Shown one piece after another: positions 8,148 through 18,158 of a stretch of 64,000 nucleotides of DNA. A model generated the notes under the pieces. That model had not been told where the DNA came from. It was given only the letters and a program-made list of their open reading frames with translations, and did no database searches. Source of the stretch: Vagococcus zengguangii. GTDB lineage: Bacteria; Bacillota; Bacilli; Lactobacillales; Vagococcaceae. Numbering within the stretch: position 1 is the first letter of the stretch; every line of letters starts with the position of its first letter. Position numbers and translations under genes: made by a program. The stretch is taken from assembly GCF_005145005.1 (NCBI RefSeq), contig NZ_CP039712.1:1594501-1658500 (forward strand), written 5' to 3'.

Positions 8148-8209
8148 ACTTTATAAGGTTTCGCTTTCTTTATCAAGAAAGTTGACATATTTGTTAAAGG
8201 AAGTATAAT
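8148..8209. promoter_or_regulatory. Divergent promoters with palindromic operator
   Basis: On the plus strand TTGACA (8182-8187) and TATAAT (8204-8209) are 16 bp apart and would drive the MerR gene. On the minus strand TTGATA (8176-8171) and TAAAGT (8153-8148) are 17 bp apart and would drive the MFS gene. A perfect dyad, CTTTCTT-TATC-AAGAAAG (8164-8181), overlaps the minus -35 and abuts the plus -35. It is a good candidate for the regulator's binding site. Confidence 0.7.
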
Positions 8210-8240
8210 GAAAGTTAACTAATGAACAAGGAGTAAGTAC

Positions 8241-8714
8241 ATGATTGGAGCAAATGTTAGGCACTTATTGGATAATAATCACCTAGTTATCGGGATTGGA
8301 GAACTCGCTGAAATGACTGGTGTCACAACACGTCAACTACGATATTGGGAGAGTAAAGAATTTATAGAATCGATTCAGAACGAGCATCACGCTGCCCGTA
8401 GTTTTAACCTCGTCAATATCTTGAAAGTTGAATTAATTAAAGGCTATTTAGACGAAGGTTTCACCCTAAAAAAAGCGGTAGAAAAGGCTCAAAACCAAAT
8501 GATTTTAATAGCGAATGCAAAAAAAATATTTAATGATTCCTTTAAATCCGTCAATATTTTTGAAGAGTCTCACACTGTCATTTCACTAGGAAATTTTGAA
8601 ACACAAGCTGAAACGATTTATTTAATACGCGAAAATAAAACAGGAAAATCCTATTATCATATCCAAGCAAACGATGAACGTTTCAATTTGACTAAAGCTT
8701 TAGCTAATAAATAA
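8241..8714 (+). CDS. MerR-family transcriptional regulator
   Basis: A 157-residue regulator. The MerR winged-helix region is at about residues 15-80, with GELAEMTGVTTRQLRYWESK giving the helix-turn-helix. A helical linker (KAVEKAQNQMILIANAKKIF) leads to a short C-terminal part with no cysteine cluster, so a metal sensor is unlikely. It is divergent from the MFS exporter, and a palindrome lies between the two starts. The likely job is control of the exporter and of itself. The inducer cannot be read from sequence. Confidence 0.88.
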   Translation: MIGANVRHLLDNNHLVIGIGELAEMTGVTTRQLRYWESKEFIESIQNEHHAARSFNLVNILKVELIKGYLDEGFTLKKAVEKAQNQMILIANAKKIFNDSFKSVNIFEESHTVISLGNFETQAETIYLIRENKTGKSYYHIQANDERFNLTKALANK

Positions 8715-8718
8715 CAAT

Positions 8719-8756
8719 AAAGGAGGGGACTGTATCTAGTCCGCTCCTTTTCTTTT
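8719..8756 (+). terminator. Terminator after the MerR gene
   Basis: GGAG/CTCC and GGACT/AGTCC pair around a short loop (8722-8747), followed by a T-rich tract. Confidence 0.8.
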
Positions 8757-8788
8757 TTACAATATAATTATATTTTTCACAATGGTTT

Positions 8789-8948
8789 TTACACTTTGTT
8801 TTTCAAGAAAATCAAACGATTAAAACTAACATCACTCTCATTGATTCTTGATTCAATCACTTTTGTAATCAATTGGGATTTCAGTGGCTCATCATTTTTC
8901 CATCACGACTTTAGAAATCACTTTCCTAAACTCTTCTATCAAATTCAT
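8789..8948 (-). pseudogene. Possible broken small reading frame
   Basis: On the minus strand an ATG at 8948 opens MNLIEEFRKVISKVVME and stops after one more codon in an A-run (GAAAAATGATG). Removing one A joins it to a second frame, NDEPLKSQLITKVIESRIN and onward to a TAA at 8789. Together this gives about 52 residues. It lies downstream of the frameshifted ABC gene on the same strand. I do not recognise a family, and a stretch this short could be chance. Apart from this the 8757-9033 interval holds only AT-rich sequence. Confidence 0.25.
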
Positions 8949-9033
8949 TTACTCACTTAATTGAACGATGAACCAAATGATAAGAAATAAACACTAAACA
9001 AGCGCTTTACTTTCTGATTTTATCCACCTTATT

Positions 9034-10622
9034 TTATTTGCTGAATGAGTAAATCCGTTCAAAATAATGACTTAAGCTACTATTTAAATGATGGGTTACA
9101 AAAATCACGGTTAAATCTGGCTCAGCTAATATTGTCTCTTCTATCAATTGAGCAGTTTTAGGATCCAAGCCACTCGTTCCTTCGTCAATTATTAGTAAAT
9201 CTTGAGTATGTAACAAAGCCCGACCTAATTCGACACGTTGTGCTTGTCCTCCTGAGATATTAGCACCTTGCACCCCAAGCGCCTGTTGCTTGTCAAAACT
9301 AACTTCGTTTAAAATCATATCCCTCATAACCTTAGTGAGTCTATCATCATCAACATCTTCTTCTAACGTGAGATTAGCGACTAAACTCAAATCAAAGATA
9401 GTTGCTTTTTGCGATACATAAGCCCAATGATATTTTAGTTCATCATCATCGATTCTTTGTAACGATTGGTTATCAACTTGAATAACACCTGTAAAATCAC
9501 GATAATTTTTCATCAAAATATTTAAAAATGTTGATTTACCTGAACCACTTTTCCCGACAATCGCATATTTCTTCCCTTTTTCAAATACCATATCAGGAAT
9601 TTTAACCGTTACTTCAGGAAACTGATAGCTCACATCCGTAACAGTAATTTTTCGAGTAAACGAATAATCTTGATTAGCTTTAATCGTAACTTCATCATAA
9701 ATAAGTGCTTCATCGATTTTATCCGAAATCTTTAGAGCAGAGATAAAGTTAGTCACTTCATCAATAAAAAAACTGGTATTGCCAAAAAAATTGCCCGTCA
9801 AATCACCAATTGCAAAAATTGTTCCAGCAGATAATTTTTTAGCTAAAATCATTAATCCAGTTACTAATATAATAGCATATTGGGCGATTACCGAGCTCGA
9901 ACGAATCGCGGTATACATCATTCCTTGCGTTTTCTTTAAGCGCTGCTTCTCCTCCTTAACCCCAATAATCACGCCAGCTAATTTCTGACTTAACAGTTGC
10001 GTGTGATTGTAGTGATAAAGCGTATCAAAGCCTTTAAACCATTCATCAATTGTCGCCGTATATTTTTCGAATGATTTCGACATTCTTGCTGTATTGCCCT
10101 CTAACGCCTGTTTAAATAACTTAGGAATTAACATCATCAGAACCGATAAAACCAGTGAAACGGCTAATAATAGCCAATGAAACTTAAATATCGCAATGGC
10201 AGAAAGCAATAATAGGGTCGCACTTGAAATGGCTCGGTAAAAATTTGCAAAGCCTTGTTCTTCAATTAAATTAATATCATTCGTTAACCACGAACTATAC
10301 TCATTCGTATTACGCTCATGAAATTGTTCATAGGACAACTGTTCAATTCTTTCAATCACGCTCTTTTTAAAAGTAACTAATTGCTTTTGTTTAATATTCT
10401 CGACATATAACAAACGTATTAATCCAATGACTAGTGCAATAGCCCAGGCCCCTCCCGAAATTAAAAATGAAGAGAAAATAACGCACGCTCACTAGCAATT
10501 AAACTATTCATAATTTTTGCTAAATAAACCGTTGATAAAATAATCGCTCCTGATTCAATCATTGTTAATATCACTGCCCAAAAATTTTCTCGCCAATATT
10601 GCTTAATTATCGTTGCTAACAT
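9034..10622 (-). pseudogene. ABC exporter (fused membrane and ATPase domains), frameshifted
   Basis: Read from the ATG at 10622, the N-terminal part MLATIIKQYWRENFWAVILT continues to SERALFSLHF and then hits a stop near 10463. The downstream part continues in another frame (FSSFLISGGAWAIALVIGLI) to 9034. Removing one CT from TCTCTT at about 10470-10474 restores a single protein of 528 residues. It has a transmembrane domain (to about residue 310) and an ATPase with Walker A GKSGSGKST, signature ISGGQAQRVELGRALL, Walker B LLIIDEG and switch VTHH. This is the usual exporter type for peptides or lipids. The downstream part alone would lack the first helices. It is either a young pseudogene or a sequencing or phase-variation site. 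Confidence 0.8.
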
Positions 10623-10651
10623 CTAAACTCCTTTCCTTGTTACAGACTATT

Positions 10652-10822
10652 TTAGCTTTTATTTTGTCCCTTATAGTAAAAAATAACTATGACAACGATG
10701 GATAATGAATAAAACAGGTTATCTGTTGTTAATAACTCTAAATGTAATAAATTGTTAGCGAGTAACATCGTTAACACACAAATAACTAACATAAAGCATA
10801 TTAAACTAATTATTTTCTTCAT
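10652..10822 (-). CDS. Small two-helix membrane protein, 56 residues
   Basis: An ATG at 10822 with GGATGAGG before it opens a 56-residue frame. The first part (ISLICFMLVICVLTMLLA) and a second hydrophobic stretch (NLFYSLSIVVIVIFYY) are separated by a short polar loop. The tail is KGQNKS. It ends 29 bp before the start of the frameshifted ABC exporter and is on the same strand. Small membrane peptides next to ABC exporters are often immunity or accessory peptides, but I see no motif that proves this here. Confidence 0.5.
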   Translation of the reverse strand: MKKIISLICFMLVICVLTMLLANNLLHLELLTTDNLFYSLSIVVIVIFYYKGQNKS

Positions 10823-10876
10823 TAGATTGACCTCATCCCTTTTTGTTTAAATTATATACCATAAACAAAAAAAGAC

Positions 10877-10908
10877 ACAAAAAAAGAGAGGTGCATAGCA
10901 CCTCTCTT
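10877..10908 (-). terminator. Terminator of the pdh operon
   Basis: A perfect 11-bp stem (AAGAGAGGTGC at 10884-10894, complement at 10898-10908) with a three-base loop has a T-run on the minus strand. It lies just after the lpdA stop codon. Confidence 0.9.
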
Positions 10909-10924
10909 AGTGTTTAATCATTAA

Positions 10925-12331
10925 TTACGCGTGAATTGGTAATCCTAACGCGATTTCAGCTGCGTCCATAGCCGCTTCTGATAATGATGGATGTGAGTGG
11001 ATTGTTAACGCGATGTCGTCAGCGTTCATACCAGCTTCAATTGCTAAACCTAATTCAGCAATAATATCACTAGCACTGATACCAGCAACTTGCGCTCCAA
11101 CTAACACATTACCTTCTTTAGTTGTTACTAAACGTACGAAACCTTCAGTTTGGTTTAATGATAAAGCACGACCATTACCTGCTAGAGGGAATTTGATAAC
11201 TTTAACATCTAAGCCAGCTTCTTTAGCTTCTTTTTCAGTGTAACCAACTGTTGCTAATTCAGGATCTGTGAACGCTACAGCAGGCATACCAATGTAATCA
11301 ATTGCAACAGGTTTACCAGCGATTGCTTCAGCAGCAATTTTCGCTTCGTAGCTAGCTTTATGAGCTAGAGCAGCACCTGGAGTAATATCACCAATCGCAA
11401 AGATTGATTTAACGTTTGTACGTCCTTGGTTGTCAACTTTAACTAAACCACGTTCAGTCATTTCAACACCAGCCACTTCTAAACCTAATTCATCAGTGTT
11501 TGGACGACGACCAACTGTTACCATTACGTAGTCAGCTTCAACTGTTTCAGCTTTACCATCTACTTCATAAGTAACTGTTACTGAGTCACCATTGTCAACG
11601 GCTTCTTTAGCCATTGCGTTAGTAACGATTTGAATACCTTTTTTGTCGAATTCTTTTTCGACAAGTTTAACCATGTCTTTTTCAAACGTTGGTAAAATTT
11701 GTGGAGAACCTTCAAGGATTGTTACTTCAGCTCCTAGGTTAGCATAAGCGCCACCTAATTCAGAACCGATAACCCCACCACCAACGATGACAAGTTTTTT
11801 AGGTACTTCAGTTAAGTTTAAACCACCAGTTGAATCGATAACGCGTCCGCCGAATTTGAATCCTTTGATTTCGATTGGACGGCTACCAGTTGCAACGATA
11901 GCATTGTTGAATGAGTAAGTTTGAGCGTTGTCACCGTTGATAACACGTAATGTGTGCTCATCTACGAAGAACGCTTCACCTTCGATTACTTCAACTTTAT
12001 TTTTCTTTAATAGACCTTTAACGCCACCTGTAAGTTTAGCTACAACACCGTTGTTTTTCCACTCTTGAGTTTTAGCGAAGTCTAATTTAACGCCTTCAGT
12101 TGTTACACCAAAGATTTCAGAATCTAAAGCTTCTTGATATTTGTGTCCAGCGCTAATTAATGCTTTTGAAGGGATACATCCAACGTTTAAACAAACGCCT
12201 CCGATGTATTCACGTTCGATAATTGCAACTTTTTGTCCCATTTGAGAAGCACGAATTGCTGCTACGTATCCACCAGGGCCTGCTCCAATTACGACTGTAT
12301 CTAATTCTAAAGCGAAATCTCCTACTACCAT
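10925..12331 (-). CDS. pdhD: Dihydrolipoamide dehydrogenase (E3)
   Basis: A 468-residue flavoprotein that reoxidises the dihydrolipoyl arms of the pyruvate dehydrogenase complex and passes electrons to NAD. The N-terminal FAD fold has GAGPGGY (residues 16-22). The redox disulfide is [13 protein letters not shown] with Cys47 and Cys52. A second nucleotide-binding motif is [11 protein letters not shown]. The C-terminal HSHPSLSEA holds the His-Glu catalytic pair. It is the last gene of the pdh operon, 12 bp after pdhC. The terminator is directly downstream. Confidence 0.96.
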   Translation of the reverse strand: MVVGDFALELDTVVIGAGPGGYVAAIRASQMGQKVAIIEREYIGGVCLNVGCIPSKALISAGHKYQEALDSEIFGVTTEGVKLDFAKTQEWKNNGVVAKLTGGVKGLLKKNKVEVIEGEAFFVDEHTLRVINGDNAQTYSFNNAIVATGSRPIEIKGFKFGGRVIDSTGGLNLTEVPKKLVIVGGGVIGSELGGAYANLGAEVTILEGSPQILPTFEKDMVKLVEKEFDKKGIQIVTNAMAKEAVDNGDSVTVTYEVDGKAETVEADYVMVTVGRRPNTDELGLEVAGVEMTERGLVKVDNQGRTNVKSIFAIGDITPGAALAHKASYEAKIAAEAIAGKPVAIDYIGMPAVAFTDPELATVGYTEKEAKEAGLDVKVIKFPLAGNGRALSLNQTEGFVRLVTTKEGNVLVGAQVAGISASDIIAELGLAIEAGMNADDIALTIHSHPSLSEAAMDAAEIALGLPIHA

Positions 12332-12343
12332 ATTTCTTTCACC

Positions 12344-13948
12344 TTATCCTTCCATTAATAATAATTCTGGATCTGCTAATAAACGTTTGATATTGTTCAT
12401 AGCTTTTTGAGCTGTTGCGCCATCGACGATACGGTGGTCGAAGCTTAATGATAATTTCATTACGCGACCTACTGCTAATTCGCCTTCAGCGTTAACGATT
12501 GGTTCTTGTTTGATTGTACCAACACCTAAAATAGCAACTTCAGGGTAGTTGATTACTGGTGTGAACCATTGTCCACCAACTGAACCAATGTTAGAGATTG
12601 TAACAGTACCGTTACGCATATCTTGAGCTGTTAATTTACCTTCATGAGCTAAAGCAGCTTTAGAGTTAATTTCATCAGCGATATCGAACATGCTCTTCAT
12701 GTCTGCATGTTTAACGTTTGGTACATATAAACCATGATCAGTATCTGTTGCAATACCGATGTTGTAGTAGTTTTTGTAAACTACTTCGTTTGTAGCGTCA
12801 TCGATTGAAGCGTTTAATACTGGGTATTGTTTCATAGTTGCTACTAATGCTTTCACAACGTATGGTAAGAATGTTAATTTAGTGTTGCGAGCTGCTGCAA
12901 CATCTTTAAATTTCTTACGGTGATCCCATAAGTTAGAAACTTCAACATCATCATGTAATGTAACATGAGGTGCTGTATGTTTGCTGTTAACCATTGCTTT
13001 AGCGATAGCTTTACGAGTTGGGCTCATTGCTACACGTTCTTCTTGTTCTGGAAGACCTGCAAATGGTGTAGCTGCTTTAGCTGGAGCTGCTTTTTCAGCT
13101 TTAGCTTCTGCTGTTGGAGCTGCTGCCGCTTCTGTAGCTGCTGGAGCTGTAGCGCCACCGTTAGCAAATGCATCGATATCTTCACGAACGACACGTCCAG
13201 CTTTACCAGTTGGTACTACTAATGTAATATCAACACCTTTTTCACGTGCATATTGACGTACTGAAGGCATTGCTAAAACGCGTTTAGATGGTTGACCAGT
13301 TGCTTCACCTGTTGAAGATGATTTAGCTGGAGTAGCTTCTGCTGCAGGTGCTGCCGCTTCTGTAGCTGCTGGAGCTGAAACTGCAGTGTTGTGACCCGGA
13401 GCGTCGATTTCGATTAATACGTCACCAACGTTTGCTACTGTTCCTTCTGAAACAACGATTTTTACAACTTTACCTGTTACAGGTGATGGAATTTCTTCGA
13501 CTGATTTGTCGTTTTGAACTTCTAACATTGTATCGTCTTCGTTGATTGTATCGCCTTCTTTAACGAACCATTTTACGATTTCACCTTCTGCAATACCTTC
13601 ACCGATATCTGGTAATTTGAATTGGAATACTGCTTGACCTGCTGGAGCTGGAGCCGCTGCTGGAGCTGCTTCTGCTGCAGGTGCTGCTGTTTCTTCTTCG
13701 CCTTCGTGACCAGGAGCGTCGATTTCGATTAATACGTCACCAACGTTTGCTACTGTTCCTTCTGAAACAACGATTTTTAATACTTTACCTGTTACAGGTG
13801 ATGGAATTTCTTCCACAGATTTATCATTTTGTACTTCTAACATTGTATCGTCTTCATTGATTGTATCGCCTTCTTTAACGAACCATTTTACGATTTCGCC
13901 TTCTGCAATACCTTCACCGATATCCGGTAATTTAAATTTAAAAGCCAT
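12344..13948 (-). CDS. pdhC: Dihydrolipoamide acetyltransferase (E2), two lipoyl domains
   Basis: A 534-residue core of the pyruvate dehydrogenase complex. Two lipoyl domains lie at about residues 2-80 and 107-185. Each has the lipoylated lysine in VQNDKSVEE (Lys43 and Lys148). Ala/Pro-rich linkers join them to a peripheral-subunit-binding domain ([15 protein letters not shown], about residue 225) and then to the catalytic acetyltransferase domain. The active-site motif is FDHRIVDG near the C-terminus. The two lipoyl domains are almost identical, also at DNA level. It lies between pdhB and pdhD. Lipoyl transfer would depend on enzymes such as the LipL encoded at 25553. Confidence 0.96.
   Translation of the reverse strand: MAFKFKLPDIGEGIAEGEIVKWFVKEGDTINEDDTMLEVQNDKSVEEIPSPVTGKVLKIVVSEGTVANVGDVLIEIDAPGHEGEEETAAPAAEAAPAAAPAPAGQAVFQFKLPDIGEGIAEGEIVKWFVKEGDTINEDDTMLEVQNDKSVEEIPSPVTGKVVKIVVSEGTVANVGDVLIEIDAPGHNTAVSAPAATEAAAPAAEATPAKSSSTGEATGQPSKRVLAMPSVRQYAREKGVDITLVVPTGKAGRVVREDIDAFANGGATAPAATEAAAAPTAEAKAEKAAPAKAATPFAGLPEQEERVAMSPTRKAIAKAMVNSKHTAPHVTLHDDVEVSNLWDHRKKFKDVAAARNTKLTFLPYVVKALVATMKQYPVLNASIDDATNEVVYKNYYNIGIATDTDHGLYVPNVKHADMKSMFDIADEINSKAALAHEGKLTAQDMRNGTVTISNIGSVGGQWFTPVINYPEVAILGVGTIKQEPIVNAEGELAVGRVMKLSLSFDHRIVDGATAQKAMNNIKRLLADPELLLMEG
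13399..13945 (-). repeat. Near-identical DNA repeat encoding the two lipoyl domains
   Basis: The DNA at about 13399-13632 and 13714-13945 is nearly the same, offset by 315 bp. It codes for lipoyl domains 2 and 1 of PdhC. Long runs match without change even at third codon positions, which suggests recent duplication or ongoing gene conversion. Confidence 0.85.
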
Positions 13949-13980
13949 GTTATTACTCTCCTTTGTAAGTTATCCTACTA

Positions 13981-14958
13981 TTAGAATTCGTATACTTCTC
14001 TAACTTTTGCTTCGATGTCTGATGCGTTTGGTAACCATGCGCTTTCAGCTTGACCGAATGGGAAGATTGTATCAGGAGCTGCAACACGTCCGATAGGTGC
14101 TTCCAATGAAAGAACTGCACGTTCAGAGATTTCAGCAATAACTTGTGCTGATACACCAGCTTGTTTTTGAGCTTCTTGAACGACAACAACGCGACCAGTT
14201 TTTTCAACTGAAGCGATGATTGTTTCAACATCTAAAGGAGCTACTGTACGTAAGTCAATGATTTCTACATTGATTCCGTCTTTTTCTAAAGCTTCAGCGG
14301 CTTTTAATGATTCACGAACCATTGCACCGTAAGTAATGATAGATACGTCAGTACCTTCTTTAGTTACTGCAGCTTTATCTAAAGGAACAGTGTATTCACC
14401 TTCTGGAACTTCTTCACGGAATGAACGGTATAATTTCATGTGCTCTAAGAAGATAACTGGGTCGTTATCACGAATAGCTGAAATTAATAATCCTTTAGCG
14501 TCATATGGGTTTGATGGAATTACCACACGGATACCAGGAGATTGTGCAATTAAACCTTCTAAGTTATCAGCATGTAATTCAGGTGTATGTACACCACCAC
14601 CGAAAGGCGCGCGGATTGTGATAGGCATGTTACGTGTGTTTCCTAAACGGTAACGAGTACGTGCCATTTGAGCTACTACTTCATCCATAACTTCGAAGAT
14701 GAATCCGAAGAATTGGATTTCAGGTACTGGACGGTAACCTTCTAAAGCTAAACCGAAAGCTAAACCACCGATTCCTGATTCTGCTAATGGAGCATCGAAT
14801 ACACGATCTTCACCAAATTTTGCTTGTAGGCCTTCAGTAGCACGGAATACCCCACCATTGTTACCTACGTCTTCACCGAAGATTAAAACATTTTCGTCTT
14901 TTTCAAGTTCGATTGCTAATGCGTCAGTAATCGCTTGAATCATTGTTTTTTGTGCCAT
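13981..14958 (-). CDS. pdhB: Pyruvate dehydrogenase E1 beta subunit
   Basis: A 325-residue transketolase-like subunit that pairs with E1 alpha to decarboxylate pyruvate on thiamine diphosphate. The family marks include [25 protein letters not shown] (with the glutamate that activates the cofactor), and [16 protein letters not shown]. The length is normal. It starts 2 bp after pdhA, so translation is probably coupled, and is followed by pdhC after 32 bp. Confidence 0.96.
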   Translation of the reverse strand: MAQKTMIQAITDALAIELEKDENVLIFGEDVGNNGGVFRATEGLQAKFGEDRVFDAPLAESGIGGLAFGLALEGYRPVPEIQFFGFIFEVMDEVVAQMARTRYRLGNTRNMPITIRAPFGGGVHTPELHADNLEGLIAQSPGIRVVIPSNPYDAKGLLISAIRDNDPVIFLEHMKLYRSFREEVPEGEYTVPLDKAAVTKEGTDVSIITYGAMVRESLKAAEALEKDGINVEIIDLRTVAPLDVETIIASVEKTGRVVVVQEAQKQAGVSAQVIAEISERAVLSLEAPIGRVAAPDTIFPFGQAESAWLPNASDIEAKVREVYEF

Positions 14959-14960
14959 GC

Positions 14961-16097
<1,137 letters not shown>

Positions 16098-16139
16098 TTA
16101 TTGTATTGTTTTTAGACTTTCAAAACTCAACAGACATTC

Positions 16140-16475
16140 AAAACTGTATCATATTTCTGTCCTTACTGTCATAATTTAACACGCAAACAAATTAAATGCA
16201 AGCAAGATGCGCTTATCACTTTACATTAATTTGTCTAATAAAAACGCTTGGTTACGCATTTGTGAATGTCGTAACTTTACCTAAATTCCCAACGCTAATC
16301 TTCCCTAATATTTAGTGTGATTAGTACAACCAAAAAAACTGTATCATTTTCATTACAAGAGCGTTATATCAATTTTTCAGGGACTTTCATTGAAAACGCT
16401 TCGTTTCTAACCTTAATCTCTCTTTATTTATCATTTAATTTTTCCTTTGTTTATGAAAATTTAATGATACAGTTT
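16140..16475. repeat. Three copies of AAACTGTATCAT upstream of pdhA
   Basis: AAAACTGTATCAT occurs at 16140-16152 and 16335-16347, and the inverted form ATGATACAGTTT at 16464-16475. The last two are outer ends of a loose inverted repeat that continues with TTTCAT. The first copy lies in the predicted pdhA leader. The rest of the 16202-16490 interval is AT-rich and holds no convincing gene. The motif could be an operator or the end of a small element. Confidence 0.55.
16173..16201 (-). promoter_or_regulatory. Likely pdh operon promoter
   Basis: On the minus strand TTGCAT (16201-16196) and TAAATT (16178-16173) are exactly 17 bp apart. They lie about 100 bp upstream of the pdhA start. The start site was not determined. 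Confidence 0.55.
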
Positions 16476-16493
16476 GTGCAAAATTCACAATAC

Positions 16494-16529
16494 AAAAAAA
16501 GAATCTATTTTCCTTAGATTCTTTTTTTG
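16494..16529. terminator. Terminator after the aldo/keto reductase gene
   Basis: GAATCTA (16501-16507) pairs with TAGATTC (16515-16521). A-runs before and T-runs after let it work in both directions. It ends the long minus-strand operon from 22271. Confidence 0.85.
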
Positions 16530-16550
16530 TACAATTTTGTTTTATTTTAC

Positions 16551-17480
16551 TTAAGGTAAAATGTTACCTGCCGCACGATATAAAGCATACCAATCTTCTC
16601 TAGATAGGGTAATATCACTTGCTTGTGCCACTTCATTGACGCGTTCAAAATTCATTGTCCCAATTAATGTTTGAATGTTTGCTGGATGACGAGAAATCCA
16701 AGCAATTGCCAGACCTGTTTTAGTTACCCCATATTTTTTTGCTAACTCAGACAATGCCTTATTTAATTCAGGGAATTTAGGATTATCGACGAATGGTCCT
16801 TCGAAAAATCCATATTGGAATGGTGACCATGCTTGAATGGTCATATCATTCAAGCGACTGTATTCAATTAATGAACCATCTCGCATTACGCCTGCTTCAT
16901 TTTGCATATTCACGTTGAAGCCATGATTAAGCATTGGCGTGAACATCAAGCTCATTTGTAACTGGTTGACTAATAACTCAATACCAGCAGGTGTTAATGA
17001 TTTTTTTAGTAACTCAATTTGCATTGGATTTTGATTGCTCACTCCAAAGTGACGAACTTTACCAGCTGTTCTTAATTGAGTGAAAGCTTCTGTCACTTCT
17101 TCAGGTTCAACTAGTGTATCTGGACGATGCAAGGCTAGCACGTCTAAGTATTCCACATCTAAACGCTGTAGAATTTGATCAACTGATTGAATAATATGCT
17201 CTTTAGAAAAATCAAAAAAGCCCTGGCGAATGCCACATTTCGATTGAATGATAATGTCTTCACGTTTAAAACTCGTTTGTTTTAATGCTTTGCCAAAAAT
17301 AGTTTCACATGCCCCTTGACCATAAATATCGGCATGATCATAGAAATTAATCCCTTGTGCATGGGCATTTTCTAAATAGTTTACCACTTCTGTTTCGCTT
17401 AATTGTGCCATCCGCATACAGCCAATGCCCACTTGTGATACTTCTAACTCCGGTTTGTTACCTAAAAAAATTGACTTCAT
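16551..17480 (-). CDS. Aldo/keto reductase (YdhF-like)
   Basis: A 309-residue NADPH-dependent oxidoreductase with a TIM-barrel fold. The catalytic tetrad is visible as Asp48, Tyr53, Lys82 and His119 (FYDHADIYGQG, IQSKCG, LALHRPD). The end GTMNFERVNE with the preceding IAWISRHP is like the YdhF subgroup. The substrate is unknown. It starts 9 bp after the GntR regulator and is the last gene of the operon. Confidence 0.88.
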   Translation of the reverse strand: MKSIFLGNKPELEVSQVGIGCMRMAQLSETEVVNYLENAHAQGINFYDHADIYGQGACETIFGKALKQTSFKREDIIIQSKCGIRQGFFDFSKEHIIQSVDQILQRLDVEYLDVLALHRPDTLVEPEEVTEAFTQLRTAGKVRHFGVSNQNPMQIELLKKSLTPAGIELLVNQLQMSLMFTPMLNHGFNVNMQNEAGVMRDGSLIEYSRLNDMTIQAWSPFQYGFFEGPFVDNPKFPELNKALSELAKKYGVTKTGLAIAWISRHPANIQTLIGTMNFERVNEVAQASDITLSREDWYALYRAAGNILP

Positions 17481-17489
17481 AACATCCTC

Positions 17490-18158
17490 CTAAAACAGGT
17501 ATTTTTCTTCATGTATTTCTTGGTTATCAATCACATCTAATGAGATAGCATTAACAAATACTCGAACTTGTTTTCTGGCTGCCGCATATTGATGGGTTTG
17601 CACTTTTTCAAATAAAGATAAGAATAGTTGGGTAAATAGGATGGCAAGTTCTCTTAGACTAAACTGCGAACTTGTTTCAGAATAAACTAATACCTCTTTA
17701 ATAATCGTTTTGAAGCTATCGGTTAAATAGGCATTTTTTTGAAAATCAAAAAAAGTACTCTGTAATTCATTTAGTTCTTGGCTATCAATCTCTTTTTTGT
17801 CATTAAATGATTCGAAGAAAACGACTGAATCAGCTGGAAATTGATATTCCCATTGCTCCATACCAACCAATGTATGAATTAATAATAACTCAAACATTTG
17901 CATTCTATCAACAAATTCCTTGGTTGATAGCTGTTTAGGCGTGATATACGCCCCCTTGTTCGGAATTAACCTGACAACGTTTTCTTTTTCTAGTTTTTTA
18001 AGAGCCGCTCTAACTGGAGAACGGCTAATATTTAATTCTTTGGCAATATCTTCTTCTACTAATTTCATATTTGGCAAAAATTTTTGCGATGCAATATTTT
18101 GCTTAATATATAGGCGGACTTTCTCTTCCGCTTTCATCTTCTTTTTAATGTTAATCAC
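17490..18158 (-). CDS. GntR-family transcriptional regulator
   Basis: A 222-residue regulator. The winged helix-turn-helix is at about residues 10-75 (EEDIAKELNISRSPVRAALK, NKGAYITP). A helical C-terminal effector domain follows, of the FadR/FCD type by position but with weak metal-site conservation. The given start is a GTG at 18158, overlapping the ATP-grasp gene by 8 bp. An ATG at 18137 is the alternative, and the ribosome sites do not decide. It probably controls its own operon. The ligand is unknown. Confidence 0.82.
   Translation of the reverse strand: MINIKKKMKAEEKVRLYIKQNIASQKFLPNMKLVEEDIAKELNISRSPVRAALKKLEKENVVRLIPNKGAYITPKQLSTKEFVDRMQMFELLLIHTLVGMEQWEYQFPADSVVFFESFNDKKEIDSQELNELQSTFFDFQKNAYLTDSFKTIIKEVLVYSETSSQFSLRELAILFTQLFLSLFEKVQTHQYAAARKQVRVFVNAISLDVIDNQEIHEEKYLF

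Noticed and set aside
12965-13256. Cys/Ser- or Ala-rich plus-strand frames opposite pdhC
   Set aside because: They are mirror images of the Ala/Pro-rich linkers of PdhC and have biased composition only for that reason.
16388-16404. cre-like site TGAAAACGCTTCGT near pdhA
   Set aside because: The right half does not match the consensus and it lies over 180 bp upstream of the predicted promoter.
16317-16517. 66-residue plus-strand frame in the pdhA upstream region
   Set aside because: No ribosome site, AT-driven composition, and it covers the terminator and the repeated 12-mer.
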